From assembly GCF_050611725.1 (NCBI RefSeq), contig NZ_JBODJB010000001.1, positions 496,001 to 560,000 on the forward strand: a stretch of DNA of 64,000 nucleotides, given 5' to 3'. The position numbers and the translations under genes were made by a program. The notes beneath the pieces are model-generated. The model was not told the DNA's origin. It worked only from the letters and a program-made list of their open reading frames with translations, and did no database searches. Below are positions 8,444 through 18,600 of this stretch, piece after piece; position 1 is the stretch's first letter, and every line of letters begins with the position of its first letter. Source of the stretch: Ferruginibacter sp050611725. GTDB taxonomy: Bacteria > Bacteroidota > Bacteroidia > Chitinophagales > Chitinophagaceae.

Positions 8444-9895
8444 ATGTTAATCAGACGTTTATTTCTTTTTATTACAATAGGGTTATTCTGTAACAGCACC
8501 ATTGCGCAACAAAAATGGGATCTTCGGAAATGCATTGACTATGCTTTAGCGAATAATATTTCTATTAAGCAGACAGATATACAAAGTAAAATATCGGAGC
8601 TTCAATACAAGCAAAGCAAATTGAGTCAATATCCTAATTTGAATTATAATTTAAATTCCAGCTTTAATAGTGGCCGAAATCAGGATCCGGTTACATATAG
8701 TTTGATTACGCAAAGCTACCTTGCTACTAATATGCAGTTGCAAAGCAGTGTAGAAATCTTTAACTGGTACAGTAAACAAAATACGATTGCGGCTAATAAA
8801 TGGGAAGCCGAAGCTGCAAAAGCTACAACTGATAAATTAAAAGATGATATTTCCCTTGCAGTAGCAAATTTTTATTTACAAATATTACTGGCCGAGGAGC
8901 AGGAAAAGATCGCAGGAGTGCAACTACAACAGTCGCAATCGCAATTACGAAATACAAGAAAGATGGTAGACGCAGGCTCTCTGCCCGAATTGAATGCAGC
9001 TGAATTAGAAGCGCAGGTAGCCAGAGATAGTGCTACTGTCGTAAGTGCAAAAGGAAATGTTGAACAAGCTGTTTTAAATCTTAAAGCTTATATGGCGATG
9101 GATGCAGCAACTGCATTTGATGTAGAAACCCCACCGGTAGAATTTATCCCGATAGACGACATAGCAACTCTTCAACCTGAAAGCGTTTATACATTAGCGG
9201 TAGCTAACCTTCCTCAGCAAAGAATAAACGACCTTAAATTGAAAGCCGCGGTAAAGAACACAGAAGCTGCCAAAGGCAGAATGTATCCTTCCATTTCAGC
9301 CTATGGAAGCCTTGGTTCGGGTTATGCCAACTATTTTAATATTCCGAATTATGCTCTAGTGCCTAATGGCAAAGCGCTTACTGAATTAAAAGCTGATGCT
9401 GGTGGCGGAATCGAATATGATATCTACGCTCCCTCCTACTCAAAAGTAAAAAACGGTACGGTAAAATCTAATCCTTTGTTCACTCAGTTTTCCGATAACT
9501 TTAGACAGTCAGTTGGCATTAGTATCAGCCTACCTATTTTCAGTGGTGGAAATTTGAGAACAGGATGGGAAAGAAATAAACTCACTTCCAAAAATCTTGA
9601 ATTACAGAAGGAAGCGGACAATCAAAAATTAAAACAAGATATTTATCAGGCATACAACTCAGCTATAGTAGCATTGCAAAAATTTAATGCTGCAAAAAAA
9701 ACAGTTGAAACATCGCAACGCAGTTATGATTTCGCAAAGAAAAGATACGATGCCGGGATGCTTACAACACTGGAACTGATCACAAATCAGAATAACTTAT
9801 TGAGAGCAAAATTTGAACTGATCCAAAATCAGTTTGATTATGTTTTTAAAATGAAAGTACTGGAGTTTTACAAAGGTCAGGGGCTAAAATTGTAA
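8444..9895 (+). CDS. TolC family outer-membrane efflux protein
   Basis: 483 aa with a signal peptide (RLFLFITIGLFCNSTIAQQ). Two OEP repeats are visible: LRKCIDYALANNISIKQTDIQ starts the first coiled-coil half, and the second ends with QKFNAAKKTVETSQRSYDFAKKRYDAGMLTTLELITNQNNLLRAKFELIQNQFDYVFKMKVLEFYKG, the family's closing helix. Such proteins form the trimeric outer-membrane channel of tripartite efflux or type I secretion systems. The adaptor gene follows after 194 bases. No inner-membrane pump gene is present in this window, so the substrate is unknown. Confidence 0.92.
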   Translation: MLIRRLFLFITIGLFCNSTIAQQKWDLRKCIDYALANNISIKQTDIQSKISELQYKQSKLSQYPNLNYNLNSSFNSGRNQDPVTYSLITQSYLATNMQLQSSVEIFNWYSKQNTIAANKWEAEAAKATTDKLKDDISLAVANFYLQILLAEEQEKIAGVQLQQSQSQLRNTRKMVDAGSLPELNAAELEAQVARDSATVVSAKGNVEQAVLNLKAYMAMDAATAFDVETPPVEFIPIDDIATLQPESVYTLAVANLPQQRINDLKLKAAVKNTEAAKGRMYPSISAYGSLGSGYANYFNIPNYALVPNGKALTELKADAGGGIEYDIYAPSYSKVKNGTVKSNPLFTQFSDNFRQSVGISISLPIFSGGNLRTGWERNKLTSKNLELQKEADNQKLKQDIYQAYNSAIVALQKFNAAKKTVETSQRSYDFAKKRYDAGMLTTLELITNQNNLLRAKFELIQNQFDYVFKMKVLEFYKGQGLKL

Positions 9896-9922
9896 TACCC
9901 CCCCCCTACAGAGAGGACTTTG
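9894..9922. repeat. degenerate copy of a dispersed C/G-rich intergenic repeat
   Basis: A run of nine C, then CTACAGAGAGGACTTT, directly after the TolC stop. It resembles the CCCCCTAAAGAGGG-AAC arm at 25861 and the copies at 22801 and 25967. The remainder of the 194-base gap shares a segment with 22672-22696. Confidence 0.4.
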
Positions 9923-9947
9923 AAAAGCAAAAGCTTTTGAATAATTT

Positions 9948-9972
9948 GTTCAATAAAGATATGCGGTACAAG
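9948..9972. repeat. dispersed intergenic segment, copy B
   Basis: 25 bases that agree with 22672-22696 at all but three positions (shared core AATAAAGAT.TGC.GTACAAG). Both copies lie in intergenic DNA and both are followed, at different distances, by TATGCTTGT. Confidence 0.45.
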
Positions 9973-10089
9973 TGATATCGTTTTTTGACTTTTAATAAAA
10001 GCCAAAAAACTACAGAACATAGTTCACAACGATGTTGAGCAATGTCATTATGCTTGTTCCAAAAAAATAAAACATAATAAACTCATAAT

Positions 10090-11421
10090 ATGAGCAAGAA
10101 AGTGAAATGGATAATGATCAGTGCTGTGGCATTGATTATTTTAATGATAGCTGCTAAAGCTTCCGGAATATTCGGGAAGAGTGAGGGAATGAAAGTAACT
10201 GCTGAAAAAGTACAGTACAGAGACATTACTGAAATTGTAAATGCCAGCGGTAAAATTTATCCTGAAATTGAAGTAAAGGTGAGCCCGGATATCAGCGGGG
10301 AAATTACTGAACTGAATGTAGAAGAAGGTGATTCTGTAAAGAAAGGACAGGTATTGGCCCGTATTTATGCAGATGTATATGACATACAAAAAAATCAGGC
10401 AGCAAGTGGTGTAGTACAATCTGAAGCCCAGGCGGCAAACTCACGTGCAGCAATAGATGCATTGAAAGCGCAGCTTGATCTGGCTGAAAAAACCTATAAT
10501 AGACAAAAACAGCTATACGATGAAAAAGTAATCAGCAAGAATGAATTTGAAGGAGCAGAATCGTCTTTCAAAACAGCGCAGGCAAATTACAATGCTGCAT
10601 TATACAATATTCAAAGCGGCAGTGCATCCATAAAAAGTGCACAGGCTAATCTGGCTAAAGCCAATAAAGATCTAAGCAGAACAGTTATTGTTTCGCCAAT
10701 GGATGGTGTAATAAGTTTGATGAATGTAAAAAAAGGAGAGAAAGTTGCCGGCAACAGTTTTAATGTGGGTACAGAAATGATGCGTATTGCCGATATGCAA
10801 AAAATTGAGATTCGTGTAGATGTTGGTGAAAGTGATATTACAAAAGTGCATTTAGGTGATAGTGCTGTTATTGATGTAGATGCTTATACCGACAGAAAAT
10901 TCAAAGGCATTGTTACACAAATTGCAAGCAGCAATAATGGTGCTACTTCCGTTTCAGCTTCTGCAAATACCAGTTCCGATGTAACAAATTATAAAGTATA
11001 CATTCGGTTGTTGCCCGATAGTTATATGGATCTGATGAATAAAGGCTCTTTTCCTTTTAAACCGGGCATGAGTGCAAGTGCAGATATTCAAACTAAAACA
11101 CATCAACATGTATTGAGTATTCCAATAAATGCAGTAACAACCAGAGAAAAATCTGATAGTACGAAAAATGAAAAAAACTCATCGACCCCCTCTTCAACAG
11201 ATGACCTGGATGTGGTAGTATTTATTTTGGACAAAGAGCATATGACCAAAAAAGTAAAAGTAAAAACATCCATTCAGGATATCAACTACATAGAGATCAC
11301 CGAAGGGCTGAAAGAGGGAGAAGAAGTAGTTACTGGCCCGTATGATATTGTTAGCAAGCTTCTTAAAGAAAAAGAAAAAGTGAAAGTGGTTGATAAGAAA
11401 GACCTCTTTGAAAAAAAGTAA
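10090..11421 (+). CDS. efflux periplasmic adaptor (HlyD/MFP family, MacA-like)
   Basis: 443 aa. One N-terminal membrane anchor (VKWIMISAVALIILMIAAKASGIF), then a biotinyl-lipoyl half (VNASGKIYPEIEVKVSPDISGEITELNVEEGDSVKKGQVLARI), a long coiled-coil hairpin (about 105-200: QAANSRAAIDALKAQLDLAEKTYNRQKQLYDEKVISKNEFE), the second lipoyl half (SRTVIVSPMDGVISLMNVKKGEKV), a beta-barrel and a membrane-proximal domain. It would bridge an inner-membrane pump to the TolC protein encoded upstream. In Bacteroidota such an adaptor usually precedes MacB-type ABC genes; here a T9SS protein follows instead. A low-complexity S/T/D linker (STKNEKNSSTPSSTDD) interrupts the membrane-proximal domain. Confidence 0.9.
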   Translation: MSKKVKWIMISAVALIILMIAAKASGIFGKSEGMKVTAEKVQYRDITEIVNASGKIYPEIEVKVSPDISGEITELNVEEGDSVKKGQVLARIYADVYDIQKNQAASGVVQSEAQAANSRAAIDALKAQLDLAEKTYNRQKQLYDEKVISKNEFEGAESSFKTAQANYNAALYNIQSGSASIKSAQANLAKANKDLSRTVIVSPMDGVISLMNVKKGEKVAGNSFNVGTEMMRIADMQKIEIRVDVGESDITKVHLGDSAVIDVDAYTDRKFKGIVTQIASSNNGATSVSASANTSSDVTNYKVYIRLLPDSYMDLMNKGSFPFKPGMSASADIQTKTHQHVLSIPINAVTTREKSDSTKNEKNSSTPSSTDDLDVVVFILDKEHMTKKVKVKTSIQDINYIEITEGLKEGEEVVTGPYDIVSKLLKEKEKVKVVDKKDLFEKK

Positions 11422-11507
11422 GTTTTGTATATTTACTAAAAGCAGCTAAGTGTATGTATTCTTCCTCTATCTGTTATACAGCATAGCTGATCAGTAAATA
11501 TTGCCGG

Positions 11508-13424
11508 ATGAAACAACTTGTCTTAAAATACTTCCTTTTTGTCGGGCTATTTGCTTTTAGTTTTGATAACAATGTCTTTGGCCAAAACTCTGTACTGGTA
11601 AATATTGGCAGTCTTGATTGTGCAAGGCCCGATAATCCAATTCTTTCTCTTATAAAAAATCCTTTAGGCCCAAACCCGGAAGCATTTTCAACTTGCGACA
11701 TGGGCCCTCAGCTTCCATCTTACTATTTTGTTTTTGTTGCTTACAATCCGAAAGACAATAAAATATATGTAAATGATACCCGCAATTTCGTGTATTCAAA
11801 AGTATGGCAATTAGATATTGGTTTACCTAATGACATTATTTGTCCCGGATTTATTCCGACCGACCCAACCTATGTTTTAAATTACACTATCAATAATTTC
11901 GAATTTGATAACAGCGGAAATTTGTGGGCCATCAGAAATTATAACAGCAGCACAGGGCAATGTACCATAGAACAATTTGAACTTTCAACAGGTAATGTAG
12001 TATCGGGTAAAACTTTAGAATTTCCTACCGGGCATTTCCCAACAGATATTGGCTCTGGCGATCTTGCCATTTTACCTAACGGCAGATTTTTTGCTACGCT
12101 CGGGCAAAATCCATCACAGCTTTACGAAATCAACAACTACAATGGCGGAACAGGAAATGCTACTGCTACTTTTTTACAAACTATGCCATCTAATACATTT
12201 GGTATTGCTTATTTGAATGGGCAGTTGGAAATTACAGGAACCAACTCTTTAGACAGTTGTTACTACTTCGACTATAATATCAGTGATAACGCATTAGGTT
12301 CAAAAAAAGCATTTCAAAATGAACAAGCCCCAATTGACAATACCAGCATATCTCCTGCTGTTGGTGTTACAAAAAGACTTATCAACGTAACAAAAATTAA
12401 TAGTAATACAGCAAATCTAACTTATGAGATCTTTGTAAAGAACATGGGCAATGTAATTATAAAAAATATAAATGTTGCCGATGATCTGGCTATGGTATTT
12501 GGTGGAGCAAACATCTCAAATGTTAGTACTAGCTTTTATCCGGGTTACAATGTGACCGGATTATCACTTAACAGCGGATACAATGGAGTAAGTGATATAA
12601 ATTTATTAAGCACCGGACAAAATTTATTGAATCAAACTTCTGCATCGCCAAATTATTTATTCAAAATAAAAGTTGATTGTCAGGTAACAAATTTGAGAAC
12701 AGATATTATTTATTACAACACTGCCTTTGCATCAGGCTCCATCGGATCAACATTGTCGCAAACGCTTATTAATGTAACAGACTCTTCAAACAACGGACCA
12801 GCGGCTGTCATAGATCCTAACAACAATGGAAATGCAAATGAATTGGACGAAAATATTCCTACACCTCTCGACTGGAATAATATTTTATTACCTGTAAATT
12901 TCATTCATGTAAAAGCAAATCTGAAAAATAATACAACAACGGTTATTGAATGGCAGATAGCTACTCCTGTTACCAATGCAAAGAAATTTGAAATAGAATA
13001 TTGCACCAATGGTATTGATTGGAAATTGCTCACTGAAATGAACATTACTGATAACAATCAGGAAAATTATCGTGTAGAACATCCTAATGTATCAGCCGAC
13101 AATTTATATTACAGAATAAAAGAGATCGACAACAATGGTTATTTTGTGTATAGCAAAATAGTGATGGTAAAAAACACTTCGACAAATAATTTTACGATAT
13201 ATCCCAACCCTGCAAGCAATTACATCAGTATTGACAAAGCATATTCATCAGCAAGAAATATAACAGCTGAACTAATAAACGTAGTTGGGCAAAAAATACT
13301 AAGTAAACAGATCACTCCTTCATACTACAGGTTGGAAACAACAAACATACCGGATGGAATGTACTTACTGAAATTAATAAACGATAACGAAGTAAATACT
13401 TATAAGATACAGATCAAACATTAA
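11508..13424 (+). CDS. T9SS-secreted surface protein
   Basis: 638 aa with a signal peptide (YFLFVGLFAFSFDNNVFGQ). Residues about 30-280 look like a beta-propeller-type region, with repeated short strands such as NLWAIRNYNSSTGQCTIEQFEL and GDLAILPNGRFFATLG. A DUF11-like beta-sandwich follows (about 285-420: NLTYEIFVKNMGNVIIKNINVADDL), then a segment shared by many Bacteroidota secreted proteins (NFIHVKANLKNNTTTVIEWQIAT) and a type A sorting domain (FTIYPNPASNYISID...GMYLLKLINDNEVNTYKIQIKH). The stop codon shares the TTAA at 13421-13424 with the stop of the gene on the other strand. The specific role is unknown. Confidence 0.85.
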   Translation: MKQLVLKYFLFVGLFAFSFDNNVFGQNSVLVNIGSLDCARPDNPILSLIKNPLGPNPEAFSTCDMGPQLPSYYFVFVAYNPKDNKIYVNDTRNFVYSKVWQLDIGLPNDIICPGFIPTDPTYVLNYTINNFEFDNSGNLWAIRNYNSSTGQCTIEQFELSTGNVVSGKTLEFPTGHFPTDIGSGDLAILPNGRFFATLGQNPSQLYEINNYNGGTGNATATFLQTMPSNTFGIAYLNGQLEITGTNSLDSCYYFDYNISDNALGSKKAFQNEQAPIDNTSISPAVGVTKRLINVTKINSNTANLTYEIFVKNMGNVIIKNINVADDLAMVFGGANISNVSTSFYPGYNVTGLSLNSGYNGVSDINLLSTGQNLLNQTSASPNYLFKIKVDCQVTNLRTDIIYYNTAFASGSIGSTLSQTLINVTDSSNNGPAAVIDPNNNGNANELDENIPTPLDWNNILLPVNFIHVKANLKNNTTTVIEWQIATPVTNAKKFEIEYCTNGIDWKLLTEMNITDNNQENYRVEHPNVSADNLYYRIKEIDNNGYFVYSKIVMVKNTSTNNFTIYPNPASNYISIDKAYSSARNITAELINVVGQKILSKQITPSYYRLETTNIPDGMYLLKLINDNEVNTYKIQIKH

Positions 13425-14137
13425 GGGAATAGCTTTTCTGCAACAGCAACACTTTCCGGCTTACCCACATCTACCCATTTATCACCGGTGTGATTATACC
13501 CTAAAATGGTATTATCTTTTGCAAGATCAAGATAGGTTTCAGTTAATGAAAATTTACCTGTTTGTTTAATAAGAGAAAATACTGATGAATTAAAAACCGT
13601 TACACAACTGTAGGCCTTTTCTACAAGATTTTTTTTAGCAACAGATATTTTTTCTTCTTTAGTAAGATTATTTCTCCAACCGCACAAACGACTATTTTCA
13701 TCAAATAAAAAATTTCTTGAGGTTAACCTGTCTGTGATCCCGAAAGAGATCAAAGGATTGTTTTCAATATGAAAAGCAATTAGCTTATTCAGATCCAGAT
13801 CTGTCAGCACATCTACATTTAGCGTAATAAAAAATTCATCATCCTCTAACAAATGTCTGGCTTTTAATAAACCACCTCCCGTTTCCAACACTTCGTTACT
13901 TTCATCGCTGATCGCTATATCACTACCCCAGCCTCCATTTGCGTTAATGGCATCAATGATCTGATCCGGAAAATGATGCACATTCACTACCACATTGGTT
14001 ATATTATATTGCTGAAGGTATTCTATGTTTCTTTGTAATAGTGATTTCTCATTAACAACGGCGAGTGCTTTTGGATGTGAGTTCGTCCAAGGCTTAAAAC
14101 GTGTGCCAAGACCAGCAGAAAAGATAATGGCTTTCAT
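13421..14137 (-). CDS. NTP-transferase family sugar-1-phosphate nucleotidyltransferase (MurU-like)
   Basis: 238 aa. It has the nucleotidyltransferase signature AIIFSAGLGTRFKPWTNSHPKAL at residues 3-25, and a second acidic site at NVDVLTD (about 108-114). The short length and the LETGGGLLKA motif are those of the MurU/N-acetylmuramate-1-phosphate uridylyltransferase branch. Its start codon overlaps the stop of the kinase-RapZ gene (ATGA), so the two are translationally coupled, as amgK and murU are in peptidoglycan recycling operons. By context it would convert the sugar 1-phosphate made by the kinase into a UDP-sugar. The sugar itself is inferred, not shown. Confidence 0.82.
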   Translation of the reverse strand: MKAIIFSAGLGTRFKPWTNSHPKALAVVNEKSLLQRNIEYLQQYNITNVVVNVHHFPDQIIDAINANGGWGSDIAISDESNEVLETGGGLLKARHLLEDDEFFITLNVDVLTDLDLNKLIAFHIENNPLISFGITDRLTSRNFLFDENSRLCGWRNNLTKEEKISVAKKNLVEKAYSCVTVFNSSVFSLIKQTGKFSLTETYLDLAKDNTILGYNHTGDKWVDVGKPESVAVAEKLFP

Positions 14138-15582
14138 AGAAGAGTCCTCCAGTTTTCTTTATTCATATGACTCAGTTGCACTTTCACATTGAATTTATTT
14201 TTCAAATGCCTTGCTACCTGCTCAGCGGCATATACACTACGATGCTGACCACCGGTGCACCCAAAATTGATCATTAAGCTTTCGAAGCCGCGATTGATAT
14301 AATCTTCCACAGCAATATCTACAATATTATAAATGCTGTTCAAGAATTCCGGCATTTTTGTTTGTTGCTCTAAGAAATCCTGCACACCCTTATCTAAACC
14401 ACTTTGAGTTTTATATTCATCGATTCTACCCGGATTTAAAATACCTCTCATATCAAAAACAAAACCGCCTCCGTTTGCTGTTTCATCTTTCGGATAGCCG
14501 CTCTTTAAAAAAGAGAAACTGTTGATCTTCACTATTAGCGGTGTTTTGTCCGTTGCTTTTGTAGGCTGAAATCTTTTTACAACTTCATCTTCAATAATGA
14601 TGGATAACAATCTTTCAAACTCAGGCAAAACAATACCTACATGTTTGTTTGCTAAAAAATGTTTCAGATTATTTAAGGCCAAAGGAATGCTTATCAGAAA
14701 ATGTGCTTTACGCTCAAACAAGCCTCTGAAACCATATGCTCCCAGTACTTGAAGTAAACGTATCAATACATAACCATTGTATTGTGCTTCAAAACGATTT
14801 TTGTCGATAGGTTTATTTAAAATTTCTTCTACACAAGAAATGTAGTATTGCAACAAATTATTTTTCCATTGATCGCTTAACTCTGCTTTAGCTTGCCATA
14901 ACAGACTAGCCACATCGTACTGCAAAGCCCCTTTCATTCCTCCCTGATAATCGATAAAGTAAATTTCATTTTCCTTTACCATGATATTTCTGCTTTGAAA
15001 ATCACGGAACATAAAATACTTGTGATCTACATGACTGAGGTAAGTGCTCAATGCATCGAAATCATCGATCAGTTTTTCTTTATCGTAAGGAATCTTTAAT
15101 GTGTCGAGAAAATAATATTTGAAATAAAGCAGATCAGCAATTATGGCTTGTTTACCAAACTCTTTACTGGTAATACAAAGATTATAATCCAATCCTTTAT
15201 CTCCATTGATCTGAAGATTGGCAAGTGCTTTCAAGCTTTTTTGATAGAGAGCATAAACATCATCCTTATAACCTATGGTTTCTAATTGATGCAGTAAAGA
15301 GGCATTTCCAAAATCCTGTTGAATGTAAATAGTTTTATCACTATTTACTGCATAAATTTCCGGTACAGGGCTTCCAGCTTTTTTAAAATGCCCACTAAAT
15401 GCGATAAAGGTATTATTCTCTTTTAAGTTGTTATTAAAAGTAGCTATATAGCTTGTCTTATCAGTAGTTATTCTGAAATAAACTCTGTCGCCGCCGCTTT
15501 GTGGCAGTTTATCAACTGCATTAATTTCATCTTTACTAAATTGTTCGAATAATTCTTTTATCTCGTTGATTACCGTCTGCAT
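14134..15582 (-). CDS. AmgK-like sugar kinase fused to a RapZ C-terminal domain
   Basis: 482 aa. Residues about 1-335 are an aminoglycoside-phosphotransferase-type kinase: catalytic loop FRDFQSRN (192-199), metal-binding IDYQGG (210-215), and an N-lobe with DRVYFRI. This is the AmgK (anomeric MurNAc/GlcNAc kinase) fold. Residues about 347-482 match the C-terminal domain of the RNase adapter RapZ: SFSFLKSGYP, FVFDMRGILNPG, SGLDKGVQDFLE and INFGCTGGQHRSVYAAEQ (the GCTGGxHRS motif is 441-449). The Walker-type N-terminal domain of RapZ is absent. In E. coli the RapZ C-terminal half binds glucosamine 6-phosphate, so the fused part may sense an amino-sugar phosphate. A promoter candidate lies just upstream. 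Confidence 0.88.
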   Translation of the reverse strand: MQTVINEIKELFEQFSKDEINAVDKLPQSGGDRVYFRITTDKTSYIATFNNNLKENNTFIAFSGHFKKAGSPVPEIYAVNSDKTIYIQQDFGNASLLHQLETIGYKDDVYALYQKSLKALANLQINGDKGLDYNLCITSKEFGKQAIIADLLYFKYYFLDTLKIPYDKEKLIDDFDALSTYLSHVDHKYFMFRDFQSRNIMVKENEIYFIDYQGGMKGALQYDVASLLWQAKAELSDQWKNNLLQYYISCVEEILNKPIDKNRFEAQYNGYVLIRLLQVLGAYGFRGLFERKAHFLISIPLALNNLKHFLANKHVGIVLPEFERLLSIIIEDEVVKRFQPTKATDKTPLIVKINSFSFLKSGYPKDETANGGGFVFDMRGILNPGRIDEYKTQSGLDKGVQDFLEQQTKMPEFLNSIYNIVDIAVEDYINRGFESLMINFGCTGGQHRSVYAAEQVARHLKNKFNVKVQLSHMNKENWRTLL

Positions 15583-15598
15583 AGCTTATAGTTGACGG

Positions 15599-15631
15599 CA
15601 AAATTAATTTAATTTATCCTTTATAAGTCAA
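15599..15631 (-). promoter_or_regulatory. promoter of the kinase-RapZ/MurU-like operon
   Basis: On the minus strand TTG (15631-15629) is followed 22 bases later by TAATTTTG (15606-15599), fitting the Bacteroidota TTG-N17-23-TAnnTTTG form. Transcription would start about 10 bases before the ATG at 15582. Confidence 0.5.
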
Positions 15632-15653
15632 ATAAATATTAAGTTCCGGTATT

Positions 15654-18600
15654 TTAATCAAGCTCTTTTTTGATCTTGAAGCTATCGATCTCTACAGTAC
15701 CATATTGATTCGATAGAGAAATTATATCTGTATCGATCGATTGAGTTGGTTTGCCAAAATCAGTGATCTTAATAATACGAGCATAATATGGATATCCGGA
15801 CCCGAAGTAATTATAATGCATATCATCTCTGAACGTAATAGCATACTTTCCTTTTTTAGCATGTTTCATTTGAAATTCGGATATCATGTAATCTTGTCCG
15901 GCAGTTTGCATTCTGGCTCCGGCAGCATTACTCAATTTTTGATTGTTAAGATCTTTAGCCCCGGGTACATTGTACTCAAGATTATATAAAGCGAATGCAC
16001 TTGCTTCAACAATAATTCTTATATCAGCAGTAATTGGTTTAATGATCTCTTTTGGAATGTAGCTGATATCAATACTTTCTTTGGTCAGCGATATCATCAT
16101 ATTTAGATCAGCCAACATCATCTCTTTCATTTTAAGATTTTGTACATCCCAGTTATACCCATATTTCGTTATGCCATTATACAATATTCTTATAGCCGAA
16201 TCAATATTATTTTTTTGATAGTATGCCCAGGCCATGTCTCTGGTAAAACGAATATTTGCAGGTTGATCGTTGATAAGGTTCTGATAAATTTGAATCGCAT
16301 TATCAAACTGCTTCATGTGTTCATATATAAATGCTATTGCAGATTGCGAAGTATAATCGCCATTACTCATCTCTGCAGCTTTTTGGATCATTTCTTCCGT
16401 ATAAGACACTAAACCGGCTTCATAAAAATACAGTGCCATATCCAGATAAAAAGTTGCATTATCACCATACACTTCTTCAAGACTTTTATACGCTTTATAC
16501 TTTTTATTTTTTTCTGTTTTCTTCAACACCTGAATATATTCTACATCTTCCTGATTCTTAAGTTTAGAAGGACCATAGTAATTAGTGTATGAACCGGATT
16601 TAGTCGTAATCAATATCACACCATTTGCTGCTCTTGAACCGTAAATGGCTGATGCACCTGCATCTTTCAACACATCAATTCTTTCTATATCGTTTACAGA
16701 TATACTATTCAATCCATTTTCTATTGCAACGCCATCTATAACATACAATGGTTCATTGCTTTGAGAGAGAGAAGTGCCACCACGTATTCTAATTTTTACT
16801 TCCGCATCCGGACTACCATCAGACGTTGTAACCTGCATCCCTGCAATTCTCCCCGTTAAAGCTTCGCCTACAGAATTAATCGAAATATCTTTTAATTGTT
16901 TACTTGATATGGATGTAACTGAACCGGTCATCTCGCTTTTCAATTTGGTGCCGTAACCAACTACCACTACTTCATCCATGGATCTAGCTTCTTCCTTAGT
17001 TTGAATAGCGATCGATGAAGCATTTAGCATCGCCGGTTTTTTCTTTTCAGCATTTTCTGTTGCTTTATCTTGTTCTATCTTCAAATAACTTTGTCCAACT
17101 TCATTAATGTTGATCTTATCCTGCTGTGTACCCCACATATCAAATCGCTTGTTGTATTCAGTTACAACCTGCTTCAACATTTCAACATTGTCTGTTTTTT
17201 GCATATACTCATATCTTTTCCTGTAATCTGTTTTTACATAACCCTTGTCAATACATTGTTGCATAATATCTGCCGGAGGCGTAATATTATACTTCACATA
17301 ATCCTCAATTTTTTCGAGTACAATAAAAGAGGTTTGCCATGTTACCATTTTATTCTCAATACCAAAAGCAAGGCTACGGTACCAGTAATTATTCGACATA
17401 ACCTGTTCGAAACTTGCCAGTGATTTTGCCTTTTCAAAATCATTGCCAAAACAGTTGGTCTGCAGATCGTATTGCTGTGTGTACAACACTTTGTTACCAT
17501 AACCGTATTTTAAAATAACTTGCTTTGATGTTGACTTCAGTTTACCTGTTATCATCATCGATAGTGAAATAGCCTGAGGTAATTTTATATCAGCTTTGTT
17601 CCCCGATTCGTCTTCTACCGCAATAAGTGAAATATTTATTTTTGAAAGAGAATTGATTGATATAGTGTCGTACGTCTGATTGTATAAATGAAATCCTTTG
17701 AAATTAATTGCAGGCCTCCAATAAGCATAATAATCTTCATAGCCATCAATAGTGTAATAATTATAATCGTTGTTGTAATAGTAGTTGTAAGTAGAAATAA
17801 AATATGCAGGCGTTTTTTCAAGAACCGGTTTCTTATTTCCCCAAGTATGTAAACCGTCAGTGAATACAAGTATCAAATCATCATTCGTATCAAAATTTAG
17901 TATCCCAAATTGTGTTGCACCCTCTTTTTTAATTTGTTTGATCGTACTTTCCCAATTACCTTGCTGAATCTCATTTTTAGCAAATACTTTTTCGCCATAC
18001 AGTTGTTGATTGAATGGTACAATGGTCAATTCATCGGGATTATATTTAGTAAGTACTTTTTTCAGATAAGCTATATAAGATTTGTTATCACCGTCTTTCA
18101 TTGAAGCAGAACAATCCCAGTACACTCTTAATTTTTTAATATCGATGGTATAATCTCTCATTTGTTTGTTTTCTGCTTTTACAAAGAACGATCCCGTTGC
18201 AGACTCCATACATGCACTTAAGGCATTGCATTTTTGGGGAAGAAAGAAAGAAATTACATCCGGTTTATTAATAGGAACATATTTTTTTGAGAAAGTATAT
18301 CTATTTCCCGATGAAGTGAACTTCTCATTTTTAAGCAACCCAAATTCGAAAATAGGTTGATAAGGATGATCTGTAACATCAATAGACAAAGACATTTTTT
18401 CAAAATTATCCTTGCTTAAAAAATCAAGACTGTATTTGAATCCATCGTTAGCACATTTCAAAAGCTCTTCAATTTTTATCTTTATTTTACGACTGCTTTT
18501 TGCAGCTACAGGATAAATATTTAAAGAGTATTGATTCGTGCCAACCATTCGCAACAAAGCCGGGTCCATTCTTTTTCCTACAATGGAAGAGTACGCCTGT

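Noticed and set aside
9896..9906. homopolymer C run as a phase-variable switch
   Set aside because: It lies after the TolC stop and is not in a coding or promoter position I can link to a gene; it looks like a decayed copy of the C/G-rich repeat.
17070..17423. 117-codon plus-strand frame inside the VIT-VWA gene
   Set aside because: Antisense shadow of a long, domain-supported gene.
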